DNA of 64,000 bases from Micromonospora coriariae. GTDB lineage: Bacteria; Actinomycetota; Actinomycetes; Mycobacteriales; Micromonosporaceae. The notes under the pieces are model-generated. The model was not told where the DNA came from and made no database searches. It saw nothing but the letters and a program-made list of their open reading frames with translations. Position 1 is the first letter of the stretch. The number at the start of each line of letters is the position of its first letter. The stretch covers positions 1,798,001-1,862,000 of the forward strand of contig NZ_LT607412.1 of NCBI RefSeq assembly GCF_900091455.1, written 5' to 3'. This document shows, piece by piece, positions 7,842 through 16,502 of the stretch. A program made the position numbers and the translations under genes.

Positions 7842-9716
7842 GTGAGCAGCGCAGCCCCCACGGCCCCCGACGCCGCCCCTGAGCAGGCCTTCCGCCTCGC
7901 CGATCAGGTCAACCGCCAAGCCTGGGCCGTCCGGCTGCTGACCGCCGTCCGCCGGCACCGGGCGGACCTGCTCGTCGCGCTGATCTGCACGGTGGTGGCC
8001 GGTTGGCTCACCCACGGACTGTGGCCGGACCCGGCCGGCCGGATGCTGGCGCTGAACCCCGAGGACCAGACCCTCTACGAGTGGTTCCTCGCGGTCGACG
8101 CGCGAGCGCTGCTCGGTGACTTCAGCCTGCTCACCGACCGGCTCAACGCCCCCGACGGGGTCAACCTGATGACCAACACCACTGTCATCGCGCTCGGCAT
8201 CGTCTTCGCGCCGATCACCCTGCTGCTCGGCGCCCCGGTCACCTTCGCGCTGCTCGCCGCGGCCAACCTGGCCGGCACCGCCGTCGCCTGGTACCTGCTG
8301 TTCCACCGGGTGATGCGCGCCCGCCGGCTCGCCGCCGCCCTCGGCGGAGGGCTGTGCGGGTTCGGCCCCGGCATGATCTCGCAGACCAACAGCCATCTGC
8401 ACATGACCGCCCAGTGGCTGGTGCCGGTGATCGTCTGGCTGGTGCTCCGGCTGCTGCGGGCGTCCGACCAGGCGCCCACCCCGCCCGCCACCAGCGCCGG
8501 GCCCAACCGCGCCCTGCCCGCCGGACCGGACCGGCGGCGCATCCTCAGCTCCGCGGTCGGGCTGGCCGCGGCGGTCACCGCGCAGGTCTTCATCGGCGAG
8601 GAGGTGCTCTTCCTCGCCGCCGTCACGCTGCTGGTGATGGCGGTCAGCTACGCCGTGGCGGACCGGGACCTGGCCCGCCGGGCGCTGCCCACCTTCGGCG
8701 GCGGGCTGGCGGTCGCCGCCGGGCTGGCTCTGCTGGTGCTCGGATATCCGCTGTGGTTCCAGTTCGCCGGGCCGCAGGGCGTCGCCGACGGAATGTTCAG
8801 TCCGGCCTACTTCTCCGCCGACCTGAGCAGTTGGTGGACCGTCTCCCCGCTGTCGGTGGCCGGCAGCGACGAGTCCGCCCGGCTGACCACCGGCCCGGCC
8901 GAGTACAACACCTTCCTCGGCTGGCCGCTGCTGCTGGTCACCGCCGCCTGTGCGATCTGGATCTGGGCGGGGCGACGCCGGCTGGTGCTCGCCTGCGTGG
9001 TCGCGGCGCTGGTGATGGGGGCGCTCTCGCTCGGACCGGAGGTGGTGCTCGGCGGCACCAGGACCGCGCTGCCCGGCCCGTACGCCCTGCTGGCCGGGCT
9101 GCCGGTGGTGGACGGCGCGCTGCCGATGCGGTTCGGCCTGGCACTGCTCCCGATCATCGCGACGCTGTTGGTGCTGGCGCTCGACAAGGCCCTGCGGAGC
9201 ACCGGTCGGGCGCGGCGGCTGGTGCCACTGGCCGTCGTCGCGGCGTTGCTGCCGATCTTCCCGACCCCGCTGCCGACGGCCGAACGGCCCGCCGTGCCGG
9301 AATTCGTCACCGGCGGGCACTGGCGGCAGTGCGTCCAGCCCGGCGGGGTGCTGGTCCCGGTACCGCTGCCCACGCCCAAGGAACCATGGCCGATGCGCTG
9401 GGCAGCCGCCGCCGACGCGGGCTTCGGCCTGCCCGAGGGGTTCTTCATCGGCCCGTACGGGCGCGGCGGGACCGCGGCGATGGGCACCTTCAAGCAGCCC
9501 ACCTCAGCCCTGCTGGCCGACGTCGCGCGGCGCGGCGACCAGCCGGCCATCGGCGACGAGCAGCGCCGGCAGGCCGCCCGGGACGCGGACTTCTGGGGTG
9601 CCTCCTGTGTGGCACTGGCGGACGACGCCCCACACGTGGAGAGCCTGCGCGCGACCCTGGAGCAGCTCTACGGCCCGGCCACCCGGATCGCCGACGCCTG
9701 GACCTGGCGGGTCTGA
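7842..9716 (+). CDS. Large polytopic membrane protein, GT-C glycosyltransferase-like
   Basis: A 624-residue protein with a cytoplasmic N-terminus, roughly ten to twelve transmembrane helices (from about residue 45 to 470) and an extracytoplasmic C-terminal domain of about 150 residues. After the first helix comes a loop with NPEDQTLYEWF, an acidic motif of the kind found at the active site of GT-C polyprenyl-phosphate-dependent glycosyltransferases, followed by the loop sequence NLMTNTTV. I infer a GT-C-type fold; the sugar and acceptor are unknown. GTG 7842 fits the leaderless -10 box, while the nearby ATG at 7837 is out of frame. A two-copy 31-bp repeat follows the stop. Confidence 0.65.
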   Translation: MSSAAPTAPDAAPEQAFRLADQVNRQAWAVRLLTAVRRHRADLLVALICTVVAGWLTHGLWPDPAGRMLALNPEDQTLYEWFLAVDARALLGDFSLLTDRLNAPDGVNLMTNTTVIALGIVFAPITLLLGAPVTFALLAAANLAGTAVAWYLLFHRVMRARRLAAALGGGLCGFGPGMISQTNSHLHMTAQWLVPVIVWLVLRLLRASDQAPTPPATSAGPNRALPAGPDRRRILSSAVGLAAAVTAQVFIGEEVLFLAAVTLLVMAVSYAVADRDLARRALPTFGGGLAVAAGLALLVLGYPLWFQFAGPQGVADGMFSPAYFSADLSSWWTVSPLSVAGSDESARLTTGPAEYNTFLGWPLLLVTAACAIWIWAGRRRLVLACVVAALVMGALSLGPEVVLGGTRTALPGPYALLAGLPVVDGALPMRFGLALLPIIATLLVLALDKALRSTGRARRLVPLAVVAALLPIFPTPLPTAERPAVPEFVTGGHWRQCVQPGGVLVPVPLPTPKEPWPMRWAAAADAGFGLPEGFFIGPYGRGGTAAMGTFKQPTSALLADVARRGDQPAIGDEQRRQAARDADFWGASCVALADDAPHVESLRATLEQLYGPATRIADAWTWRV

Positions 9717-9744
9717 GCCACCAGCGCCCCCGCGACGTGCGCGG

Positions 9745-9800
9745 GCGTTAAGAAGGGGCCCCTCCTCTACCGGAAACGATAAGAAGGGGCCCCTGCTTAC
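9745..9800. repeat. Second two-copy array of the 31-bp GTTAANAAGG repeat
   Basis: Copy one starts at 9745 (GCGTTAAGAAGGGGCCCCTC) and copy two at 9776 (ACGATAAGAAGGGGCCCCTG), again exactly 31 bp apart and again between convergent gene ends (stops at 9716 and 9808). AGGGGCCCCT is perfectly palindromic in both copies. The match in sequence, copy number and period to 202-258 shows a repeat family. Confidence 0.85.
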
Positions 9801-9807
9801 AGCTTGG

Positions 9808-11139
9808 TCAGACGCGGGGGGCGCCGACCGGCTGGGACGCCTCGACGAACTCCTCGCGCGGGTCGTGCAGCTGGCCCAGGGCGACCACCTCACGCTTGAG
9901 GAAGAACGCCAGCGACCAGTCCACCACCACCCGTACCTTGCGGTTGAACGACGGGATCCGGCTCATGTGGTACGTCCGGTGCATGAACCAGGCCGGCCAG
10001 CCCGTCATCTTCACGCCGTACACCTGGGCGACGCCCTTGTGCAGGCCGAGGCTGGCCACGCTGCCGACGTGCTTGTGCTTGTAGTTGACCGGCTCGCGGC
10101 CCCGGATCACCGCCGCGATGTTGTCGGCCATCAGGGCGGCCTGACGCACCGCGTGCTGGGCGCTCGGCGAGCAGAAGTTGCCCGGCTCCTTGGTCAGGTC
10201 GGGCACCGCCGAGCAGTCGCCGGCGCTCCACGCGCCCTCGACCACCCGGTCACCGTCGACCACCTGGAGGGTGGGCAGGCAGGTGACCCGCCGGCGGTCG
10301 TCGCGCGGGAAGTCGGTGGCGTCCAGCATCGGCGACGGCTTCACGCCGGCCGTCCAGACGATGGTGTCGGAGCGGAAGCTGTCACCGTCGGAGAGCTTGA
10401 CCACCCCGTCGACGCAGGACTCCAGCCGGGTGTCCAGCCGGATGTCCATGTTCCGCTTGAGCAGCTGCTGCACCGTGTAGGCGCCCATGTCCCGGTCCAC
10501 CTCGGGCAGCACCCGCTGGGTGGCCTCGACGAGCACCCACCGCATCTCCTCGGGCTTCAGCTCCGGGTAGTAGCGCAGGGCGTCGCGGGCCATGTCCTCC
10601 ATCTCGGCGAGCGCCTCGATGCCGGCGTAGCCACCACCGACGAAGGTGAAGGTCAGCGCCGACCGGCGGACCTCCGGGTCGGGGGTGACTGCCGCCACGT
10701 CCAGCCGATCCAGCACGTGGTTGCGAAGGTAGATCGCCTCGCCGATGGTCTTGAAGCCGATGCCGTGCTCGTGCAGGCCGGGGATCGGCAGCGTCCGGGA
10801 TACCGAGCCCGGGGCCACGACCACGTGGTCGTACGCGATCTCCCGGGGCGGGCCGATGATCGGCTGCACGGTCGCCACCTTGCGGTCGTGCTCGACACGG
10901 GTGACCGTGCCCGCCACCACCGTGCACCGCTGCAACTCCCGCCGCAGAGGCACCACGGCGTGCCGGGGGGAGATGTTGCCGGCCGCGGCCTCGGGCAGGA
11001 ACGGCTGGTACGTCATGTGCGGCTGGGGGTCCACCACGATGACCTCAGCCTCACGGGCGCTGAGCTTCTTCGACAGGCGCAGGGCGGCATAGAGACCGAC
11101 GTGCCCGGCACCCACCACAAGGATCCGCTTCGGATTCAC
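9808..11139 (-). CDS. ndh: Type II NADH dehydrogenase (NDH-2)
   Basis: A 443-residue NAD(P)/FAD-dependent oxidoreductase that passes electrons from NADH to menaquinone without pumping protons. The FAD-binding GAGHVGLYAA begins near residue 9, the NADH-binding GGGYAGIEAL is near residue 165, and an ATG-like FAD motif (WSAGDCSAVP) is near 295. The C-terminal WSLAFFLKREVVALG is a likely amphipathic membrane-binding helix, as in other NDH-2 proteins. The start is GTG 11139 (VNPKRILVVG). It lies downstream of, but 100 bp from, the MoxR/DUF58 gene run and is probably separately transcribed. Confidence 0.92.
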   Translation of the reverse strand: MNPKRILVVGAGHVGLYAALRLSKKLSAREAEVIVVDPQPHMTYQPFLPEAAAGNISPRHAVVPLRRELQRCTVVAGTVTRVEHDRKVATVQPIIGPPREIAYDHVVVAPGSVSRTLPIPGLHEHGIGFKTIGEAIYLRNHVLDRLDVAAVTPDPEVRRSALTFTFVGGGYAGIEALAEMEDMARDALRYYPELKPEEMRWVLVEATQRVLPEVDRDMGAYTVQQLLKRNMDIRLDTRLESCVDGVVKLSDGDSFRSDTIVWTAGVKPSPMLDATDFPRDDRRRVTCLPTLQVVDGDRVVEGAWSAGDCSAVPDLTKEPGNFCSPSAQHAVRQAALMADNIAAVIRGREPVNYKHKHVGSVASLGLHKGVAQVYGVKMTGWPAWFMHRTYHMSRIPSFNRKVRVVVDWSLAFFLKREVVALGQLHDPREEFVEASQPVGAPRV

Positions 11140-11241
11140 GTCATCTATCTTTCCCCCGCCGGCTCAGGTAATCCCGCTCGCGGCCCCGATCTGTGACGGA
11201 ACACAACCCCTGTGACCTGGGTAACCCCGCTCGACCCACAA

Positions 11242-11805
11242 CTACCTGCGGCGCAGGAGCCAACCCAGCAACGCGGCTGTCCCCACCGCCAGGAGCAACC
11301 CGAGCACTGTGACCCACTGGTGGCCGCTCTCCCCACCCATGCCCGCGACCTGCAACAGCAGCACCCCCAGCACGGCGGTACCCAGCAGCACCGCGGCCGC
11401 CCGCAGCAGCCAGCGGGTGATCAGCTCCGGGTCCACCACCGCGTCGTAGGGCAGCAGCGCGGCCAACGCGCAGAGGGTGTGCCCCAGATAGAGCAGCGCG
11501 GCGAGGGCGAGCAGCCGCCAGAGCGCCACCGGCCGGCCGTAACCGTCGGTGGCGAGTAGCCAGCCGCCGACCATGACCAGCGCCGCGAAGGTCGGCCAGA
11601 CCCGGCGCGGACCCACCGCGGGCAGCAGCGCGGCCACCGCCAGGAAGCCGAGCGGCCGGCCGGACAGCACCTCGGCGGGGAACGCCAGCGCGAACCCGGC
11701 CAGCACGGTGACGAAGATCCCGGCCCGAACCATGAGCGGGGCGGCGCTGATCCGGGCGAAGGCGTCCTGGGCCGCCCTGACCCGCCCGGTGACGGCGTCG
11801 ATCAT
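11242..11805 (-). CDS. Membrane protein at the end of the MoxR/DUF58 run
   Basis: A 187-residue protein with about five hydrophobic helices between residues 27 and 180 and an arginine-rich C-terminus. I do not recognise a named family. It starts MIDAVTGRVRAAQDAFARIS. It follows the DUF58 gene after a 58-bp gap that contains a degenerate tandem repeat. Its place suggests a membrane partner of the MoxR-DUF58 system, but there is no direct evidence. Upstream of ATG 11805 the ribosome-binding site is weak (GGGTGGG), so translation may depend on the upstream gene. Confidence 0.7.
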   Translation of the reverse strand: MIDAVTGRVRAAQDAFARISAAPLMVRAGIFVTVLAGFALAFPAEVLSGRPLGFLAVAALLPAVGPRRVWPTFAALVMVGGWLLATDGYGRPVALWRLLALAALLYLGHTLCALAALLPYDAVVDPELITRWLLRAAAVLLGTAVLGVLLLQVAGMGGESGHQWVTVLGLLLAVGTAALLGWLLRRR

Positions 11806-11818
11806 CTATGCCCACCCT

Positions 11819-11872
11819 CGTTCGCGGCCGCGCCCATCGGGCCGCTTTCGTTCGCGACGGCACTCATCGGGC
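11819..11872 (-). repeat. Degenerate tandem repeat between DUF58 and the downstream membrane gene
   Basis: Two related 23-bp stretches, 11819-11841 and 11850-11872, share GTTCGCG...CATCGGGC with a period of 31 bp. They run from the end of the DUF58 gene into the gap. The GTCGCGAACRAA core on the minus strand also occurs in the 59-bp unit at 14883-14957, so both may be traces of the same small element. Confidence 0.5.
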
Positions 11873-13297
11873 GCCAACCCTCGGGGCCAGCGCCAGCCGC
11901 GCCACATCCCGCAGCACCTGGTCGAGGCTGCCGGCACCCGCCCAGCGCACCACGGGCACGCCGTGCTCCCGGAGCTGGCCGATCATGACTTCCCGGTCCA
12001 GCCGCCACAGCCGGTACGCCACCTCGGCCCAGCCCCGGTCCCTCGGAGGCGTCAGGTCGGTCGGCAGCGTGTCGACGGCCACCACGAACCGTCCGGCGCG
12101 GGCCAGCCGGGCCAGCATCTGCGCCGACCGCTCGTCCAGCAGTGGGGTGAGCACCACGACCAGCGCGTCCGAGGAGAGCAACTGCGGGCCGAACACCTGG
12201 TCGTACGGCTCGTGCTGGGAGGCCTGGGCGCGTACGTCGAGCAGCCACTCCAGCACGGTCAGGTACTGCCGGCGACCGGCGGCCGGACGCAGCCGCCGCG
12301 CCGCCGGCCCGTACTCCAGCAGCGAGACCCGGTCGCCCCGGTGCAGGTAGTGCTCGGCGATCGCGGCGGTGGCCCGCACTGTGGTGTCCAGCACCGAGGC
12401 GGCGCCGCCAACCCCGCCCGAGCGGCCTGCCTCGGCGAGCACGTCGAGCAGCACCACCACCTCGGCGTCCCGGTCGGAGAGGGTGGCCGCCACGTGCAGT
12501 TGCCGGGCGCGCAGCGACACCCGCCAGTCGATGCGACGCAACCGGTCGCCGGGCGCGAAGATCCGTACGCCGGCCAGCTCGCCGCCCTCGCCGGGCCGGC
12601 GAGAATGGTGCGCCCCGACCAGGCCGGCGGCTCGGGGCATCGCCTCCACCGCCTCGAACGGCTCGGTTCGCGGATAGACCCGGACCCGGACCGGCTCGGT
12701 GATCACCGCCCGGGAGACCAGCAGGCCACCCGCCGTGGCGACCCGCGCGCCGGCCGGACCGACCGGATGCCGACCCCAGCGCAGGGCTCTGCCGGCCAGG
12801 CCGAGGTCCACAACCGTCGCCCTGGGCACCGATGTCACGAACGGCCGATCAGCCACCGAGCGCCCCGTGCCACCGGCCGGTGCCCCACCACCGCTGGGCG
12901 TCGCATCGTCGAGCGACCCGTCGAGGGCGAAGCCGGCCCGCTCGATCCGCAGCCACGGCGAGACCCGGGACCGCACCACCGCCAGGTCGTAGTCGACCGT
13001 GTCCGGGTTGCCGACGCTCACCGCCGCCGTCACCTCACCGCCCTCGACCAACGGCCCGTCGTCGCCAGAGGTGATCCACACCTGCGGCAGCACGGAGGGC
13101 CGGCGGCGCAGCGCGTACGCGGTTCCGAGCGCGAACGGGGCGGCCAGCACGATCAGGTCGACCCGCCCCAGCAGCACCCCCGCCACCAGCAACAGGCCGG
13201 CGAGCAGCACCGCCCGGCCGAGTGCCCAGGTGGGCGCCCAGCCGGTGGCCGGCTCCGGCTCGGCGGATCGCGGCGCGGGCACGGTCGGTCCGGTCAT
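11864..13297 (-). CDS. DUF58 domain-containing protein
   Basis: A 477-residue protein. Two transmembrane helices near residues 22-60 are followed by a beta-rich region and then the DUF58 core, with the typical DRLRRIDWRVSLRARQLHV near residues 255-272, resembling a von Willebrand A fold (DAEVVVLLDV). DUF58 proteins pair with MoxR ATPases and are thought to assist assembly or maturation of other proteins. ATG 13297 overlaps the MoxR stop by ATGA, so the two are translationally coupled. The stop at 11864 lies inside a small tandem repeat. Confidence 0.9.
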   Translation of the reverse strand: MTGPTVPAPRSAEPEPATGWAPTWALGRAVLLAGLLLVAGVLLGRVDLIVLAAPFALGTAYALRRRPSVLPQVWITSGDDGPLVEGGEVTAAVSVGNPDTVDYDLAVVRSRVSPWLRIERAGFALDGSLDDATPSGGGAPAGGTGRSVADRPFVTSVPRATVVDLGLAGRALRWGRHPVGPAGARVATAGGLLVSRAVITEPVRVRVYPRTEPFEAVEAMPRAAGLVGAHHSRRPGEGGELAGVRIFAPGDRLRRIDWRVSLRARQLHVAATLSDRDAEVVVLLDVLAEAGRSGGVGGAASVLDTTVRATAAIAEHYLHRGDRVSLLEYGPAARRLRPAAGRRQYLTVLEWLLDVRAQASQHEPYDQVFGPQLLSSDALVVVLTPLLDERSAQMLARLARAGRFVVAVDTLPTDLTPPRDRGWAEVAYRLWRLDREVMIGQLREHGVPVVRWAGAGSLDQVLRDVARLALAPRVGAR

Positions 13298-14304
13298 CAG
13301 CGCCGGGGCCCGCCGGCGGCGTAGCTGGGCAGCGCGCCGCTGGCCGGCGCCGGAGTGCCCTCCAGCACCTCACCGACCACGAACGCCGGGTCGACCCGCC
13401 GCAGCCACATCTCCGGACGCAGGGTGATCCGGTGGGCCAGCGCGGGCGCCGCCACCTCCTTGACGTCCTCCGGCACCACGTAGTCCCGGCCGCCGAACAC
13501 GGCACGGACCCGGGCCAGCAGCAACAGCGCCAGCGAGCCCCGCGGCGACGCGCCGACCAGCACCGACGGGTGCTCCCGGGTGGCCGCGGTGAGCGCCACG
13601 ATGTAGCGGCCGACCGAGTCCTCCACCACCACGTCCTCCAGTGCGGCCTGCATCGCCCGCAGGGTGGCCGCGTCGACCACCGGCTTGATCTCCGCCTCCT
13701 CGCGGCGGCGGCCCATCCGGCGACGCAGCACCTCCCACTCCTCGTCGTGCTCCGGATAGCCGAAGGAGACCCGGAGCAGGAACCGGTCCAGCTGCGCCTC
13801 GGGCAGCGGATAGGTGCCCTCGTACTCGATCGGGTTGGCGGTGGCCAGCACGTGGAACGGCTCGTCCAGCTTGTAGGTCACCCCCTCCACCGAGACCTGC
13901 TTCTCCTGCATCGCCTCCAGCAGCGCGGACTGGGTCTTCGGGGGCGTCCGGTTGATCTCGTCGGCGAGGAGCAGGTTGGTGAAGACCGGGCCGGCACGGA
14001 AGGCGAAGTCGCCGTTGCGCTGGTCGTAGAGGAACGAGCCGGTGACGTCGGCAGGGAGCAGGTCGGGGGTGAACTGGAGCCGGCGGAAGTCCAGCCCCAG
14101 CGCCTGGGCGAAGGAACGCGCGGTGAGCGTCTTGCCGAGACCGGGCAGGTCCTCCAGGAGGACGTGCCCACCGGCGAGGATGCCGGCGAGGACCAGCTCC
14201 AACGCGTCCCGCTTGCCGACCACGACGGTGCCGACCGCGTCCAGCACCGCCCGGGCCAGACGGCCGACCTCGGCGGCGGGCATGCTCCGGTCCACGTCGT
14301 TCAT
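13297..14304 (-). CDS. MoxR family AAA+ ATPase
   Basis: A 335-residue AAA+ ATPase of the MoxR clade, regarded as a chaperone for metalloenzymes or membrane complexes together with VWA/DUF58 partners. Walker A is a variant EDLPGLGKT near residue 50, Walker B is LLLADEINR near 112, and sensor 1 is VLATANPIEYEG near 155; the helical lid carries TGASPRGSLALL. ATG 14304 (MNDVDRSMP) overlaps the stop of the upstream gene by ATGA, and the gene's own stop overlaps DUF58. It is the centre of a tightly coupled three-gene unit. Confidence 0.93.
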   Translation of the reverse strand: MNDVDRSMPAAEVGRLARAVLDAVGTVVVGKRDALELVLAGILAGGHVLLEDLPGLGKTLTARSFAQALGLDFRRLQFTPDLLPADVTGSFLYDQRNGDFAFRAGPVFTNLLLADEINRTPPKTQSALLEAMQEKQVSVEGVTYKLDEPFHVLATANPIEYEGTYPLPEAQLDRFLLRVSFGYPEHDEEWEVLRRRMGRRREEAEIKPVVDAATLRAMQAALEDVVVEDSVGRYIVALTAATREHPSVLVGASPRGSLALLLLARVRAVFGGRDYVVPEDVKEVAAPALAHRITLRPEMWLRRVDPAFVVGEVLEGTPAPASGALPSYAAGGPRR

Positions 14305-14888
14305 CAGATCTTCTCCAGTTCGGCGACGATCACCGCGAGGTCGCGCGGCGACGGGGGGCGGCGGGGCGGGTTTTCCAGGAACGTCCACAGCCGCTCGCCC
14401 AGCAGGGCACGGGAGCGGGCCGGGTCCGACTCGCGGGTGACGCCGTGCTTCAGGCGCATCCGCTCGTCGGCCAGTTCACCGATCCGGGGCAGGACGACTC
14501 CGGTGAAGCGTTCGGGTCGGGTAGTGGACCAGTCGAGCGGCCATTCCCAGCGGTTGATCGCGGTCCGCAGCGCGTCCCGGGAGCCCCAGTTGTAGCTGCC
14601 GTCCTCCTCGCCCGTCGTCATCCGACCGGCCGGCGGCGGCGGGGGTGGCGGTGCGAGCAGGCCGGTGACCCGGCGGACCGCCAGCACGGCGAGCACCCCG
14701 GCGATCAGCACGGGCAGGGAGACCTGGAGGCCGATCGCGCGCAGCCCGGCGACCAGCACCGCGACCAGGGCGGCCGCGATCGCGAGCGAGCGCAGCACCA
14801 GGCGGGCCTTCCCACCACGCGACCGCGGGTCGGCCCGTGCCGGTTCCTCCTCGAAGGCGAGCAGGTCGTCGATGCTGGTGCTGCTCAC
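14304..14888 (-). CDS. Membrane protein coupled to MoxR
   Basis: A 194-residue protein with two transmembrane helices (about residues 30-70), a run of proline residues near 80, and a soluble C-terminal domain with WPLDWSTTRPERF and LLGERLWTFLENPPRRPPS. No family is recognised with confidence; its place between DUF4129 and MoxR genes is typical of small membrane subunits in these operons. GTG 14888 (VSSTSIDDLL) is preceded by AAAGGTGGCACC. The 16 bases at the start are duplicated 59 bp upstream at the end of the DUF4129 gene. Confidence 0.75.
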   Translation of the reverse strand: MSSTSIDDLLAFEEEPARADPRSRGGKARLVLRSLAIAAALVAVLVAGLRAIGLQVSLPVLIAGVLAVLAVRRVTGLLAPPPPPPPAGRMTTGEEDGSYNWGSRDALRTAINRWEWPLDWSTTRPERFTGVVLPRIGELADERMRLKHGVTRESDPARSRALLGERLWTFLENPPRRPPSPRDLAVIVAELEKI

Positions 14889-14957
14889 GGTGCCACCTTT
14901 GTTCGCGACTGCGGGGCTCGCAAACCCGGCTCACTCCTCGCGCTCACGGTGCCACCT
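14883..14957 (-). repeat. 59-bp unit flanked by 16-bp direct repeats at a gene junction
   Basis: The 16-mer at 14883-14898 recurs exactly at 14942-14957 (minus strand AGGTGGCACCGTGAGC). The upstream copy contains the TGA stop of the DUF4129 gene and the downstream copy contains the GTG start of the next gene. Between them are 43 bases with GCGAGGAGTGAGCC and GTCGCGAACAA. Removing one 59-bp unit restores a GTGA stop-start overlap, as seen at many other junctions here. Confidence 0.8.
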
Positions 14958-15741
14958 GCGGACTGGGGGCCACCGCGGCCAGTTCGTGGCGCAACCGGCG
15001 CAGCGCGGCTCGGGCCTGGTCGCGGGTGCGTTCGTCGACCGGGCGGGTGGCGTACCGGGCCTCCCGGTAGACGTGCGCGAACTCGGCCAGGACGTCGGCG
15101 CTGACGATGGCCGGCACCCCGGCCGACGGGTCGCCGCGCAGCAACCGGGTGACCAGGTCGGTGGGGGTGTCACCGGGCCGCCGGGGAACACCGGCCGTGG
15201 CGGCGGCCTCCTCCAGGCGTACCCAGCAGGCGATCACCGCGACCCGGGGATCGCTGTCCTGGTCGTCCAGCTCCACCAGGCCGGCGTCGAGCGCGGCGAC
15301 CACCTCGCGAGCGGTGCCCTCGGCCGTACGCCGGGAACCCTGTGCCGGCAGTGCCCGGGTGGTACGGCGCACCGCGCCGCGAACGAGGATCCAGGTGAGG
15401 TAACCCAACACGGCGGCGATGGCCAGCCCGAGCAGCACAAGCGCCACCGTGGCGATCCACTGCGGGATGTGCGCCTGGGTGGCCTCGCCGGCTTCGCGCG
15501 GCTCCACCGGGATCGACGGCGGCGGCTCGGCGGTCGGGTACTCGGGAACCCACGGGACCTGTTCCACCGGCGGGATCCGGCTGGCCCCGATCGACGAGTG
15601 GGCGGAGGCCAGCGCGGCCCCGGCGAGCAGAACGGCGACAGCACCCACCGGCCACCATCGGCGGAGCAGGCCGAGCGCCTGGCGCAGCACCCCGGGCTGG
15701 CCGGCGGGGTACGGCGTGGGCGGGCGCGTTCCGTCCGTCAT
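14944..15741 (-). CDS. DUF4129 domain-containing membrane protein
   Basis: A 265-residue protein with two transmembrane helices, near residues 30-50 and 95-120. Between them lies an extracytoplasmic Pro-rich stretch, and the C-terminal domain (about 140-250) matches DUF4129, with ACWVRLEEAA, GDTPTDLVTRLL and ARYATRPVDERTRDQARAAL. DUF4129 proteins usually accompany transglutaminase-like and DUF58/MoxR genes. Here MoxR and DUF58 follow but no transglutaminase gene is present. I chose ATG 15741; a GTG two codons earlier is also possible. The 3' end carries the first copy of a 16-bp direct repeat. Confidence 0.85.
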   Translation of the reverse strand: MTDGTRPPTPYPAGQPGVLRQALGLLRRWWPVGAVAVLLAGAALASAHSSIGASRIPPVEQVPWVPEYPTAEPPPSIPVEPREAGEATQAHIPQWIATVALVLLGLAIAAVLGYLTWILVRGAVRRTTRALPAQGSRRTAEGTAREVVAALDAGLVELDDQDSDPRVAVIACWVRLEEAAATAGVPRRPGDTPTDLVTRLLRGDPSAGVPAIVSADVLAEFAHVYREARYATRPVDERTRDQARAALRRLRHELAAVAPSPQVAP

Positions 15742-15761
15742 GGCCACCGCCCCACGCACTC

Positions 15762-16502
15762 TCAGTCCACTCCGGCCAGCTGCTTGGCCCGGCCGAAGAC
15801 GTCGTCCAGCATCCCTGGTGTCAGCCGCCCGGTGAAGGTGTTCTGCTGGCTGACGTGGTAGCAGCCGAGCAATTCCGGTGCGGCCGTGCCGGACCAGTGT
15901 GCCCCATGGCCGAACCTCGGTCGCGGGCTGGGCGGGCGCTGCCCGTACACCTGGTGCAGCACCGGCCACCACGCTGCCCAGGCGAACGCGCCCAGCGCGA
16001 CCACGACGCGCAGGGTGGGCCGGATGAGCGTGACCTCGCGCTGCAGCCAGGGCGCGCAATTGTCCCGCTCTTCCGGGGTGGGCTTGTTGTCCGGCGGCGC
16101 GCACCGGACGGCCGAGAAGATGCGGATGTCCCGCAGAGCCAGCCCGTCGTCGGCGGCGACGCTTGTCGGCTGGTTGGCCAACCCGGCCCGGTGCAGGGCG
16201 GCGAACAGCACGTCACCCGATCGGTCGCCGGTGAAGATGCGGCCGGTGCGGTTGCCACCGTGCGCGGCGGGCGCCAGCCCGAGGATGGCGATCCGCGCGT
16301 CGGCGGCGCCGAAGCCCGGGACCGGCCGGCCCCAGTACTCCTGGTCACGGAAGGCGGCCCGGCGTGTGCGGGCCACCTCCTCCCGCCAGCGGACGAGCCG
16401 AGGGCAGGCGAAACAGTCGCTGACCGCCGCGTCCAGATCGGCCAGGTCGGTCGCCCGCGCGGCGCGGGCGACCACCTGATCGGGGGTACGCGACTCAGCC
16501 AA
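15762..16502 (-). CDS. Uracil-DNA glycosylase, family 5-like (iron-sulfur)
   Basis: A protein of about 246 residues that excises uracil or deaminated bases from [16 protein letters not shown] near the N-terminus and the later [20 protein letters not shown] supply the four cysteines of the 4Fe-4S cluster. [23 protein letters not shown] is the active-site region and [14 protein letters not shown] is the DNA-binding loop; the A-A-H-G arrangement is that of the UdgB/family 5 group. The start is uncertain: TTG 16502 overlaps the upstream gene by eight bases and gives LAESRTPDQ, while a longer in-frame ATG lies at 16553 within the upstream gene. Confidence 0.85.
   Translation of the reverse strand: MAESRTPDQVVARAARATDLADLDAAVSDCFACPRLVRWREEVARTRRAAFRDQEYWGRPVPGFGAADARIAILGLAPAAHGGNRTGRIFTGDRSGDVLFAALHRAGLANQPTSVAADDGLALRDIRIFSAVRCAPPDNKPTPEERDNCAPWLQREVTLIRPTLRVVVALGAFAWAAWWPVLHQVYGQRPPSPRPRFGHGAHWSGTAAPELLGCYHVSQQNTFTGRLTPGMLDDVFGRAKQLAGVD

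Noticed and set aside
11192..11205. TGTG-ACGGAA-CACA near the ndh start, resembling Rex or Crp sites
   Set aside because: The half-sites are six bases apart, whereas Rex and Crp sites need eight between TGTG and CACA. No further match.
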